NCBI RefSeq assembly: GCF_023155745.1
Contig: NZ_JAKNUS010000003.1
Span: 186,001-250,000, forward strand
Source of the DNA: Microbacterium kunmingense
Lineage (GTDB): Bacteria > Actinomycetota > Actinomycetes > Actinomycetales > Microbacteriaceae
DNA length: 64,000 nt
Reading direction: 5' to 3'
Below the pieces are notes generated by a model, which searched no databases, had not been told where the DNA came from, and saw nothing but the letters and a program-made list of their open reading frames with translations. Positions 1 to 7,495 of this stretch are shown one piece after another. Numbering within the stretch: position 1 is the stretch's first letter; the number at the start of each line of letters is the position of its first letter. The translations under genes were made by a program, and so were the position numbers.

Positions 1-390
1 CTCGCTCGCGCGACCCCGCATGACGGCGTCGGCCAGGGAGGTGAGGCCACCCACGAAGAGCAGCACCGCGATCGCCGCCGGAAGGATCTGCAGCGCACCG
101 CGCAGGCCCAGCAGGATGCCGAGTCCGAGGGCGACCCAGACGATCGCCAGCACACGCGACAGCCACCGCGGCTCACGCGGGCGGACCACCTCGGCAACGC
201 CGGTGGCGATGGCGCTCAGCGCGACGTAGATCGCCAGCAGCACCAGGGAGGTGAGCGGTCGCGTGACCACGAGCAGCCCCAGGAGCACCGCCCCGGCGCC
301 GATGACCACCGACACCCACGGTGGCGCGTGGGTGGCGAAGTGCGCGAGCGTGCGCCACCGGACGCGGCGCGGGGTCGGGTGTGCGCTCAC
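1..390 (-). CDS. Partial DUF308/HdeD-like membrane protein (3' end off window)
   Basis: An open frame of 130 codons runs on the minus strand from a GTG at 390 out of the window. The translation starts VSAHPTPRRVRWRTLAHFAT and then shows successive hydrophobic helices separated by short charged loops (for example VVRPREPRW and the final MRGRASE). This is the pattern of HdeD/DUF308 membrane proteins, which have about six helices. A TAGGCT box (398-403, minus strand) lies 7 nt before the GTG, so the gene is probably leaderless. It is divergent from the AGCS symporter gene. Function cannot be assigned; it could also be the membrane part of a larger fused protein because the C-terminus is missing. 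Confidence 0.6.
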   Translation of the reverse strand, partial: MSAHPTPRRVRWRTLAHFATHAPPWVSVVIGAGAVLLGLLVVTRPLTSLVLLAIYVALSAIATGVAEVVRPREPRWLSRVLAIVWVALGLGILLGLRGALQILPAAIAVLLFVGGLTSLADAVMRGRASE

Positions 391-488
391 CCGGGCCAGC
401 CTATTCGCCCCCGGGTGGGAGGAGCCTCGACACCCGCCGTGCCGGAGGACGCTCGCGAAGGGGCGCCGCGGCCCGCCATACTTTGCGG

Positions 489-2000
489 ATGGACGACGTC
501 AACGCCTGGCTCCTGACGTGGGGCGACAACCTGTGGACCTGGGTGGTGCTCCCGGTGGTCGTGCTCCTCGGGCTCTACTTCACGGCTCGGTCAGGGGTTG
601 TGCAGTTCCGCCTGATCCCCGAGATGTTCCGCACGCTCACCGACCGCACGCCCCGCACGGAGAGCGGAGCCCCGCAGTCGGTGTCGGCCTTCCAGGCCTT
701 CACGATCTCGGCCGCGTCGCGGGTGGGGGTGGGCAACATCGCCGGGGTCGGCACCGCGATCGCGGTCGGCGGACCCGGAGCGGTCTTCTGGATGTGGCTG
801 ATGGCGTTCGTCGGCGGCGCGTCGAGCTTCATCGAGTCCTCCCTCGCGCAGCTGTTCAAGGTGCGCGACAAGGACGGCTTCCGCGGCGGCCCCGCGTACT
901 ACATGGAGCGGGGCCTGAAGGCCCGGTGGCTCGGCATCTGGTTCGCGGTCATCCTCATCATCTGCTTCCCGTTCGCCTTCAGCTCGCTGCAGGCCAACAC
1001 CATCGCGGCCACGGTCGTCGCCACGATCGGCGACGGCTCCCCGGGGTGGCTCCCCTGGGTCATCGGCGCCGCGGTGGCGGTCTTGACAGCGCTGGTCGTG
1101 TTCGGCGGCGTCCGCCGCATCGCCTCGGTGACGCAGCTGCTGGTTCCTGTCATGGCCCTGGCCTACCTGCTGCTCGGACTCATCGTCGTGGCGGTGAACA
1201 TCGAGCGGGTGCCCGAGGTCTTCGCGCAGATCTTCACCCAGGCCTTCGGGTTCAACGAGGTCGTCGGCGCCGCGTTCGGCTACATCGTGCTGACGGGTGT
1301 CAAGCGCGGGATGTTCTCCAACGAGGCGGGCCTGGGGTCAGCCCCCAACGCCGGGGCGAGCGCGGCGGTGACGCACCCGGTCAAGCAGGGGCTCGTGCAG
1401 ACCCTGGGCGTCTACTTCGACACCTTCCTGGTGTGCTCGATCACGGCCTTCATCATCCTGGTATCGGTGCCTGATCTCGCCGGCGCGCAGCGCGGGATCG
1501 ACCTGACGCAGGGAGCGCTGGTCAGCACGCTCGGCGCCTGGTCGAGCGTGGCGTTGAGCGTCATCATCTTCCTGCTGGCGTTCTCGTCGATCCTGGGAAA
1601 CTACTACTACGGCGAATCGAACATCGAGTTCATCAACCCCGCGCCCTGGCTGCTCACCGGCTATCGCACCCTGGTCGTCGTGGCGGTCCTCGTCGGATCG
1701 GTGGTCGGGGCCGACCTGGTCTGGAACTTCGCCGACGGTGTGATGGGCCTCATGGCCCTGACCAACCTCATCGCGATCGGTCTGCTCTCGGGCGTCGCCT
1801 TCCGGCTGCTGAAGGACTACACCCAGCAGCGACGCGAGGGACGCGACCCCGTCTTCACCCGCGACCGACTGCCTGAGGTCACCGGCATCTCGGTGTGGGA
1901 GGACGAGCTCTCGGTGACCGGTCCCATCGACCTGCCGACGCGCGAGCGGCAGAGCCGCAAGCACCGCGACCACCTCCACGCGCCCGCCAAGCGGTCGTGA
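489..2000 (+). CDS. AGCS family alanine/glycine:cation symporter
   Basis: The 503-residue integral membrane protein belongs to the alanine/glycine:cation (sodium) symporter family, which imports small neutral amino acids. Family blocks visible are GPGAVFWMWLMAFVG near the N-terminus, FRGGPAYYMERG, and GMFSNEAGLGSAPNAG in the middle, plus about ten hydrophobic segments. The frame is open upstream to 321, but ATG 489 gives the normal family N-terminus (a short lead before the first helix). A CATACT box (477-482) ends 6 nt before this ATG with no Shine-Dalgarno sequence, so a leaderless mRNA is likely. The charged C-terminal tail after the last helix is ordinary. The substrate is not determined by sequence. 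Confidence 0.93.
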   Translation: MDDVNAWLLTWGDNLWTWVVLPVVVLLGLYFTARSGVVQFRLIPEMFRTLTDRTPRTESGAPQSVSAFQAFTISAASRVGVGNIAGVGTAIAVGGPGAVFWMWLMAFVGGASSFIESSLAQLFKVRDKDGFRGGPAYYMERGLKARWLGIWFAVILIICFPFAFSSLQANTIAATVVATIGDGSPGWLPWVIGAAVAVLTALVVFGGVRRIASVTQLLVPVMALAYLLLGLIVVAVNIERVPEVFAQIFTQAFGFNEVVGAAFGYIVLTGVKRGMFSNEAGLGSAPNAGASAAVTHPVKQGLVQTLGVYFDTFLVCSITAFIILVSVPDLAGAQRGIDLTQGALVSTLGAWSSVALSVIIFLLAFSSILGNYYYGESNIEFINPAPWLLTGYRTLVVVAVLVGSVVGADLVWNFADGVMGLMALTNLIAIGLLSGVAFRLLKDYTQQRREGRDPVFTRDRLPEVTGISVWEDELSVTGPIDLPTRERQSRKHRDHLHAPAKRS

Positions 2001-2013
2001 CGGCACGCGTGGC

Positions 2014-2019
2014 TACGCT
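2014..2019 (+). promoter_or_regulatory. -10 box of leaderless DUF1206 gene
   Basis: TACGCT is followed by exactly six bases and then ATG 2026. The spacing places the transcription start at or next to the A of the start codon, and no ribosome-binding sequence is present. This decides for ATG 2026 over the GTG at 2023. Confidence 0.6.
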
Positions 2020-2025
2020 GGGGTG

Positions 2026-2853
2026 ATGGGGGCGGCGTCCGAGGCACGAAGCGCAGCACGCGCCGTGGAGGACGCCGAGTGGTTCCGCGTTCTGGCGCGC
2101 TCGGGCTACGTCGCGAACGGAGTGGTGCACCTGATCCTCGGCGTGCTGACCCTGGCGATCGCCCTGGGCTCGGACGGCGCCAGTGACCAGACGGTGGTCT
2201 TCAAAGCGATCGCCGCGGCGCCACTGGGTTTCGCGGGCCTGTGGGCCCTGACCGTGGCCCTGTCGGCGCTCGGCATCTGGCAGCTCGTGCAGAGCGTGCT
2301 GATGCGGCGGCGGGGCGATGAGATGCGCCTGGCCGTCTGGGGTCGGCGCCTCGGAGCGGTCGGACAAGCCGTGATCTTCCTCGCGCTGGGACTCATCTCC
2401 GCCGCGGTGGCGCTCGGTGCCCGGCCCGACGCCGAGGAGACCACCGAAGACCTCAGCTCCGTGCTCCTGGACATCTGGGGCGGCGCCGTGGTGCTCGCGC
2501 TCACCGGCCTCGGGGTGGGGATCGGCGGCATCGCGTTCGTCGTGATGGGCGTGCGACGAAGCTTCGAGAACCGGATGACGCTGCCGGACGGCCGGCTCGG
2601 CACGACCGTCCGACTCCTCGGGGTCGTGGGGTTCCTCGCCAAGGGCATCGCGCTGACGATCGTCGGGATCCTGCTGCTCGCCGCCACGGTGACCGCCGAC
2701 GCCGACGTCGCGGGAGGTCTGGACGGCGCCGTGCAGGCGCTCTTCCGTCTCGCCCTCGGACCGTTCCTCGTGGCGGCGGTGGGTGTCGGGCTGCTCTGCT
2801 ACGGCGTGTTCAGCATGTTCCGGGCGCGGTACGCGCGACTCACCTGGCGGTGA
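2026..2853 (+). CDS. DUF1206 membrane protein
   Basis: This 275-residue protein carries three successive copies of a two-helix module, each beginning with a G(Y/A)(V/K)A(N/K)G-like turn ([42 protein letters not shown]). That triple repeat is the hallmark of DUF1206, giving six membrane helices. The function of the family is unknown. ATG 2026 was chosen because it sits 6 nt after a TACGCT box. The 3' end overlaps the end of convergent proS by 14 nt. Confidence 0.85.
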   Translation: MGAASEARSAARAVEDAEWFRVLARSGYVANGVVHLILGVLTLAIALGSDGASDQTVVFKAIAAAPLGFAGLWALTVALSALGIWQLVQSVLMRRRGDEMRLAVWGRRLGAVGQAVIFLALGLISAAVALGARPDAEETTEDLSSVLLDIWGGAVVLALTGLGVGIGGIAFVVMGVRRSFENRMTLPDGRLGTTVRLLGVVGFLAKGIALTIVGILLLAATVTADADVAGGLDGAVQALFRLALGPFLVAAVGVGLLCYGVFSMFRARYARLTWR

Positions 2854-4639
2854 GCTGCGCGATCGCGGCCTCGACGTCCATGACCTGTCGCTCGCCGGTC
2901 GCACGGTCCCACAGCTCGACATCGCCGGCAGCGGCGTCGCGCCCTGCGATGACGATGCGAGGCACGCCGACGAGCTCGGCATCGGCGAACTTCACCCCGG
3001 GAGACACCTTCGGACGGTCGTCGTAGAGCACGTCGCGCCCCGTGGCCTCCAGCCGCGCGGCGATGTCCTCGGCGAGAGCGTACGCCGCGGCATCCTTCCC
3101 CGTCGCGACCACGTGCACGTCGAACGGCGAGACGGACTCGGGCCAGATGAGACCCCGGTCGTCGTTGTTCAGCTCGGCGAGGATCGCGAGGATGCGGGTG
3201 ACACCGATGCCGTAGGAGCCCATCGTGACGGTGACCAGCTTGCCGTTCTCGTCGAGCACCTTCAGCCCGAGGGTCTCGGCGAAGAACCGACCGAGCTGGA
3301 ACACGTGGCCGATCTCCATGCCACGGGCCAGCGACACGGGGCCCGAGCCGTCGGGGGCCGGGTCACCGGCGCGCACCGAGGCGACATCCACCACGCCGTC
3401 TCCGACGAAGTCGCGACCCGCGACCAGGGAGTGGACGTGCTTCTCGTGGATGTTGGCTCCGGTGATCCAGCTGGTGCCGTCCACGACGCGGGGGTCGAGC
3501 AGGTAACGGATGCCACTGGCCGACTCCTCCCCGAGGATCGGCCCGGTCTCGGACCAGGGACCGATGTACCCGCGCACGAGCTGCGGGTGGCGTGCGAAGT
3601 CGGCGTCGGTGGCGGCCTCGACCTCCGCCGGCGCGAAGGCGACCTCGACGCGCTTGTCATCGACGTCGCGATCGCCCGGAACCCCGACGACCACGATCTC
3701 CCGCGTGCCGTCGAGGTGGGTGAGGGCCAGCACGACGTTCTTCAGGGTGTGCGCCGCCGTCCACTGCGTCGCGCCGTCGGTCGCCGGTCCCGCGACGCCC
3801 GGAGCGGGCGCGGCGAGGTGGGCGTTGGCGTGATCGACCAGGGTCTGGATGGTGGGGGTGTCGGGTGAGTCGAAGACGACCGGAGCGGGGAGGCCCTCGA
3901 TCGACCGGGGCGCCGGCGCGATCGTCTGGAACGCCTCGACGTTGGCCGCGTAGCCCGCCTCCGACCGGACGAAAGTGTCTTCGCCTACCGGGGTGGGGTG
4001 GAGGAACTCCTCGCTGCGGGCGCCGCCCATCAGGCCGTTGTCGGCCTGGACGATGACGTATTCCATCCCGAGCCGCTGGAAGATCCGCTCGTACGCGTCG
4101 CGCTGCGCCTGGTAGGAGACGTCGAGGCCCTCATCGGTGTAGTCGAACGAGTAGGCGTCCTTCATCGTGAACTCGCGTCCGCGGAGCAGGCCCGCGCGGG
4201 GACGAGCCTCGTCGCGGTACTTGTCCTGGATCTGGTAGATCGCCAGCGGCAGGTCCTTGTACGAGGAGTAGAGGTCCTTCACCAGGAGCGTGAACAGCTC
4301 CTCGTGCGTCGGCGCCAGTAGGTAGTCGGCGTCCTTGCGGTCCTTCAGCCGGAAGATCCCGTCGCCGTAGGCCTCCCATCGCCCGGACTCGCGGTACGGA
4401 TCGGCGGGCACCAGGGCGGGGAAGTGCACCTCGTAGGCGCCGATCGCCCCCATCTCCTCGCGGATGATGTTCTCGATGCGGGCCTTCACGCGCAGCCCGA
4501 GCGGGAGCCAGGCGAAGATGCCGGGCGCCTGGCGACGGATGTACCCGGCGCGGACGAGGAGGCGGTGACTGGTCACCTCGGCGTCGGCGGGATCTTCGCG
4601 GAGGGTGCGGAGGAAGAAGTGCGAGAGACGGGTGACCAC
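2840..4639 (-). CDS. proS: Proline--tRNA ligase
   Basis: Class II prolyl-tRNA synthetase of the long bacterial type (599 residues), charging tRNA-Pro in the cytoplasm. Class II motif 2 is seen as [20 protein letters not shown]; the long insertion (editing) domain follows (about residues 220-400), then the catalytic core resumes with SYGIGVTR and an anticodon-binding domain at the C-terminus. The open frame extends to a TTG at 4648, but that codon lies within or next to a TAGACT -10 box (4648-4653). GTG 4639, 8 nt downstream, gives the family N-terminus [20 protein letters not shown] and is preferred. In mycobacteria proS lies in the same region as dxr-rip1-ispG, as here. Confidence 0.96.
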   Translation of the reverse strand: MVTRLSHFFLRTLREDPADAEVTSHRLLVRAGYIRRQAPGIFAWLPLGLRVKARIENIIREEMGAIGAYEVHFPALVPADPYRESGRWEAYGDGIFRLKDRKDADYLLAPTHEELFTLLVKDLYSSYKDLPLAIYQIQDKYRDEARPRAGLLRGREFTMKDAYSFDYTDEGLDVSYQAQRDAYERIFQRLGMEYVIVQADNGLMGGARSEEFLHPTPVGEDTFVRSEAGYAANVEAFQTIAPAPRSIEGLPAPVVFDSPDTPTIQTLVDHANAHLAAPAPGVAGPATDGATQWTAAHTLKNVVLALTHLDGTREIVVVGVPGDRDVDDKRVEVAFAPAEVEAATDADFARHPQLVRGYIGPWSETGPILGEESASGIRYLLDPRVVDGTSWITGANIHEKHVHSLVAGRDFVGDGVVDVASVRAGDPAPDGSGPVSLARGMEIGHVFQLGRFFAETLGLKVLDENGKLVTVTMGSYGIGVTRILAILAELNNDDRGLIWPESVSPFDVHVVATGKDAAAYALAEDIAARLEATGRDVLYDDRPKVSPGVKFADAELVGVPRIVIAGRDAAAGDVELWDRATGERQVMDVEAAIAQLTAR

Positions 4640-4669
4640 GAGCGACAAGTCTAGGGCGACGCTCGAGAG

Positions 4670-4942
4670 TCACGCTCCGGGCTGCCGTCGTCGCCACGGT
4701 GCGCCCACCCGCTCCCGCAGGAAGGAGTCGCCGCTTCGGAGCGTATGCACGATGCCGAGGGCCGGATCGCCGGCGGTGAAGTGGAACAGGTGCGACAAGC
4801 CCCACCCGCCGGGGTCGTCCGGGTCGTGGTCGCCCCCTCCGCACGCCAGGACGGGATCGAGGTCGGGGTCCTTCGATACCCACAGGATCGGGCGGGTGTC
4901 GTTCAGGACGTGGATGCAGGCGATGCCCATGCGCAGATTCAT
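4670..4942 (-). CDS. Small hypothetical protein, possibly of the DUF2185-like family
   Basis: A 90-residue protein begins [20 protein letters not shown]. The pattern C-I-HV-x-PI-x-V, a [10 protein letters not shown] turn, then [15 protein letters not shown] and a final R-x4-W resembles small bacterial proteins of the 'HV...PI..V...H.D....L.H...DP.L' type (DUF2185/immunity-like). The match is by eye only. A TAGCGT box ends 6 nt before the ATG, typical of the leaderless genes in this window, which supports it being a real gene. It lies between proS and the acdS promoter region. Function unknown. Confidence 0.55.
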   Translation of the reverse strand: MNLRMGIACIHVLNDTRPILWVSKDPDLDPVLACGGGDHDPDDPGGWGLSHLFHFTAGDPALGIVHTLRSGDSFLRERVGAPWRRRQPGA

Positions 4943-4948
4943 GGCCCG

Positions 4949-4954
4949 ACGCTA
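4949..4954 (-). promoter_or_regulatory. -10 box of leaderless small gene
   Basis: On the minus strand TAGCGT is followed by six bases and ATG (4942). The same TANNNT-N6-start layout recurs across the window. Confidence 0.5.
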
Positions 4955-5071
4955 GGGGCGCGGACCCGGGTCGTCCCGGGCCGAGCGGTCATCTGTGGAC
5001 CGATCGACGCTCGGGCCCCGCTGTGCAGGAAGCGAGGGCCGACATGCGGGAGTCGGGCTCACACGCGGGAA

Positions 5072-5085
5072 TGCAATATATTGCA
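5072..5085. promoter_or_regulatory. Perfect palindrome upstream of acdS, candidate GntR-type operator
   Basis: TGCAATATATTGCA reads the same on both strands and stands out as an AT-rich island in GC-rich DNA, 34 nt upstream of the acdS start. It contains TATATT, which could act as a -10 element, so a bound regulator would block transcription. Short palindromes of this shape are typical of GntR-family operators, and GntR genes are known next to acdS in actinobacteria. No regulator gene is present in the flanking sequence. Confidence 0.55.
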
Positions 5086-5119
5086 ATCACCTCCGCATCG
5101 CACGCACGAAAGGCGCCCC

Positions 5120-6139
5120 GTGAAGCTGCACGATTTCCCCCGGCATCCGCTCACCTTCGGACCGAGCCCGCTCCAGCCGCTTCATCGGCTCACGCAGCAC
5201 CTCGGCGGGGCGGAGATCTGGGCCAAGCGCGAGGACGTCTCCAGCGGCCTGGCCTTCGGTGGCAACAAGATCCGCAAACTCGAGTACATCGTCCCCGACG
5301 TGCTGGCCTCGGGCGCCGACACCCTTGTCTCGATCGGCGGGTACCAGTCCAATCACACCCGTCAGGTGGCCGCCGTCGCCGCGCACCTTGGGCTGAAGGC
5401 CCGGCTGGTGCAGGAGAAGTGGGTGCCGTGGGACGACCCGGTGAACGACCACGTCGGCAACATCCTCCTGTCCCGCATGATGGGCGCGGACTCGCGGCTG
5501 GATGACGCGGGGTTCGACATCGGCATCCGCGATTCGTGGAAGCAGGCGCTCGCCGAGGTGGAGGCCTCCGGTGGCACCCCCTACCCGATCCCGGCGGGCG
5601 CGTCCGAGCATCGGCTCGGCGGGCTCGGCTTCGCGAACTGGGCCTTCGAGGTCGCCGAGCAGGAGAAGGCGCTCGGGGTGTTCTTCGACACCGTCATCGT
5701 CTGCACGGTCACAGGGTCCACCCACGCGGGGATGATCGCGGGATTCGCGGCGCTGGAGGAGCTCACCGGTGTGCGGCGCCGTGTCATCGGCATCGACGCC
5801 TCCGCGACCATCGAGAAGACCCGCGACCAGGTCGCGCGGATCGCCCGGAGCACCGCAGAGCTGATCGAACTCGGCCGCGATCTCCGTGACGACGAGATCC
5901 AGGTGCTCGAGGGCTGGGCCGGCGACCTGTACGGCATCCCGGTCGACTCGACGATGGAGGCCATGGCCCTCGGGGCCCGGCTCGAGGCGATGATCACCGA
6001 CCCGGTCTACGAGGGGAAGTCCCTCGCGGGGCTCATCGATCTCGTGAAGGAGGGCGAGATCCCCGCGTCATCCACCGTTCTCTATGCCCACCTCGGCGGG
6101 CAGCCGGCGATCAACGCCTACCACTCGCTCTGGAGCTGA
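5120..6139 (+). CDS. acdS: 1-aminocyclopropane-1-carboxylate (ACC) deaminase
   Basis: A PLP-dependent enzyme of 339 residues that splits ACC, the plant ethylene precursor, into ammonia and 2-oxobutyrate. The PLP lysine is in [11 protein letters not shown] (about residue 50), followed by [21 protein letters not shown] with the conserved serine. The family is easily confused with D-cysteine desulfhydrase. Two residues separate them: the Glu in DPVYEGKS and the Leu in YAHLGG, both of the deaminase type here. Length and N-terminus ([20 protein letters not shown]) also match AcdS. GTG 5120 is preferred over far-upstream starts; the longer frame to 4745 has no homologous N-terminus. A palindrome at 5072-5085 probably controls it. 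Convergent with ispG. Confidence 0.88.
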   Translation: MKLHDFPRHPLTFGPSPLQPLHRLTQHLGGAEIWAKREDVSSGLAFGGNKIRKLEYIVPDVLASGADTLVSIGGYQSNHTRQVAAVAAHLGLKARLVQEKWVPWDDPVNDHVGNILLSRMMGADSRLDDAGFDIGIRDSWKQALAEVEASGGTPYPIPAGASEHRLGGLGFANWAFEVAEQEKALGVFFDTVIVCTVTGSTHAGMIAGFAALEELTGVRRRVIGIDASATIEKTRDQVARIARSTAELIELGRDLRDDEIQVLEGWAGDLYGIPVDSTMEAMALGARLEAMITDPVYEGKSLAGLIDLVKEGEIPASSTVLYAHLGGQPAINAYHSLWS

Positions 6140-6147
6140 GCGGGGCG

Positions 6148-7299
6148 TCAGCTCGTGACGACCTGCGCCGTTCCGAGGGGAGCGTCGGGGCCCATCTCGT
6201 CGGCGATGCGGTTGGCCTCCTCGATAAGGGTGGCGACGATCTCGGACTCGGGGACGGTCTTGATCACCTGCCCCTTGACGAAGATCTGACCCTTGCCGTT
6301 GCCGGAGGCGACGCCGAGGTCGGCTTCCCGCGCCTCGCCGGGACCGTTCACGACGCAGCCCATGACGGCCACGCGCAGCGGCACGGTCATGTCCTTCAGG
6401 CCGTCGGTGACGCTGTCGGCGAGCGAGTAGACGTCGACCTGGGCACGTCCGCACGAGGGGCACGAGACGATCTCGAGCTTGCGTTCGCGCAGGTTCAGCG
6501 ACTGCAGGATCTGGTGGCCGACCTTGACCTCCTCCGCCGGGGGCGCCGAGAGCGAGACGCGGATCGTGTCGCCGATCCCCTCCCCCAGCAGGATGCCGAA
6601 CGCGGTGGCGCTCTTGATCGTGCCCTGGAAGGCGGGGCCGGCCTCGGTGACGCCGAGGTGCAGCGGCCAGTCGCCGCGCTCGGCGAGGAGGCGGTACGCC
6701 TTGACCATGACGACCGGGTCGTTGTGCTTGACCGAGATCTTGAAGTCGTGGAAGTCGTGCTCCTCGAACAGCGACGCCTCCCACACGGCGCTCTCCACGA
6801 GCGCCTCGGGGGTGGCCTTGCCGTACTTCTCCAGCAGCCGGGGGTCGAGAGAGCCGGCGTTGACACCGATCCGCAGCGACACGCCCGCGTCACTGGCGGC
6901 CTTGGCGATCGCGCCCACCTGGTCGTCGAACTTGCGGATGTTGCCGGGGTTCACCCGCACGGCGCCGCAGCCGGCGTCGATCGCCTGGAAGACGTACTTC
7001 GGCTGGAAGTGGATGTCGGCGATGACCGGGATCTGGCTCTTCTTGGCGATGATGTGCAGCACATCGGCGTCGTCCTGGGAGGGCACCGCCACGCGGACGA
7101 TCTCGCAGCCGGATGCCGTCAGTTCGGCGATCTGCTGAAGGGTGGCGTTGATGTTCGTCGTCGGCGTCGTCGTCATGGACTGGACGCTGACGGGGGCATC
7201 ACCACCGACGAGCACCTTTCCGACGCGGATCTGCCGTGTCTTGCGGCGGGGGGCGAGGACCTCGGGCACACGAGGCATACCGATGTTCACAGCAGGCAC
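6148..7299 (-). CDS. ispG: 4-hydroxy-3-methylbut-2-en-1-yl diphosphate synthase (flavodoxin)
   Basis: The 383-residue [4Fe-4S] enzyme catalyses the penultimate step of the MEP isoprenoid pathway. The iron-sulfur ligands lie in CPSCGR and CVVNGPGE in the C-terminal half; the N-terminal TIM-barrel begins after [23 protein letters not shown] 7299 is chosen because a TAGGCT box ends exactly 6 nt upstream, giving a leaderless transcript. It is divergent from the Trp-leader transcript. In other actinobacteria ispG directly follows dxr and rip1; here those genes lie 2-8 kb away on the same strand with unrelated genes between. Confidence 0.96.
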   Translation of the reverse strand: MPAVNIGMPRVPEVLAPRRKTRQIRVGKVLVGGDAPVSVQSMTTTPTTNINATLQQIAELTASGCEIVRVAVPSQDDADVLHIIAKKSQIPVIADIHFQPKYVFQAIDAGCGAVRVNPGNIRKFDDQVGAIAKAASDAGVSLRIGVNAGSLDPRLLEKYGKATPEALVESAVWEASLFEEHDFHDFKISVKHNDPVVMVKAYRLLAERGDWPLHLGVTEAGPAFQGTIKSATAFGILLGEGIGDTIRVSLSAPPAEEVKVGHQILQSLNLRERKLEIVSCPSCGRAQVDVYSLADSVTDGLKDMTVPLRVAVMGCVVNGPGEAREADLGVASGNGKGQIFVKGQVIKTVPESEIVATLIEEANRIADEMGPDAPLGTAQVVTS

Positions 7300-7305
7300 G
7301 GATTC

Positions 7306-7311
7306 AGCCTA
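7306..7311 (-). promoter_or_regulatory. -10 box of leaderless ispG
   Basis: TAGGCT on the minus strand, six bases before GTG 7299. It lies about 64 bp from the divergent -10 box of the Trp leader transcript. Confidence 0.6.
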
Positions 7312-7374
7312 CGCCGCACGAGTGGGCCGGGGTGGGAAAACCGTCTCGCCCGCAGTGTCGGGATGCCGGTGTGG

Positions 7375-7380
7375 TAGGTT
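7375..7380 (+). promoter_or_regulatory. -10 box of the Trp leader transcript
   Basis: TAGGTT is followed by six bases and the ATG of a nine-codon leader peptide (7387). Transcription should start at or next to the leader ATG, so the leader peptide would be translated from a leaderless mRNA. Confidence 0.6.
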
Positions 7381-7386
7381 CGCGGC

Positions 7387-7416
7387 ATGTTGGCGCACTG
7401 GTGGCTCACCGCGTAG
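7387..7416 (+). CDS. Tryptophan attenuator leader peptide
   Basis: A nine-codon reading frame reads MLAHWWLTA then TAG. Two adjacent tryptophan codons (TGG TGG, 7399-7404) are very unlikely by chance in such a short frame directly behind a promoter-like box. Trp leaders of trp operons in corynebacteria and streptomycetes have the same layout. Ribosome stalling at the Trp codons would cover strand 1 (7407-7412) of the RNA structure that follows. Confidence 0.82.
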   Translation: MLAHWWLTA

Positions 7417-7465
7417 GCGGTGGTGTTCGCGCGACATCCGACCGCCTCCGGGCGGTCTTCTTCGT
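7407..7465 (+). promoter_or_regulatory. Trp attenuator with mutually exclusive hairpins
   Basis: Four segments form alternative pairs. Strand 1 CACCGC (7407-7412) pairs with strand 2 GCGGTG (7417-7422) around a GTAG loop. Strand 2 AGGCGGT (7415-7421) can instead pair with strand 3 ACCGCCT (7441-7447), the antiterminator. Strand 3 GACCGCC (7440-7446) pairs with strand 4 GGCGGTC (7451-7457) around TCCG, followed by the T-rich TTCTTCGT, the terminator. Strand 1 contains the last codons of the leader peptide. This is the classic 1:2, 2:3, 3:4 arrangement: low Trp stalls the ribosome on strand 1, allows 2:3, and lets transcription reach the synthase gene at 7496. Confidence 0.8.
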
Positions 7466-7495
7466 AGGGTGACCGCCCCCTGACGAAAGACCGAG

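Noticed and set aside
5120..6139. D-cysteine desulfhydrase instead of ACC deaminase
   Set aside because: The Glu in VYEGK and the Leu in AHLGG are of the deaminase type, and length and N-terminus match AcdS.
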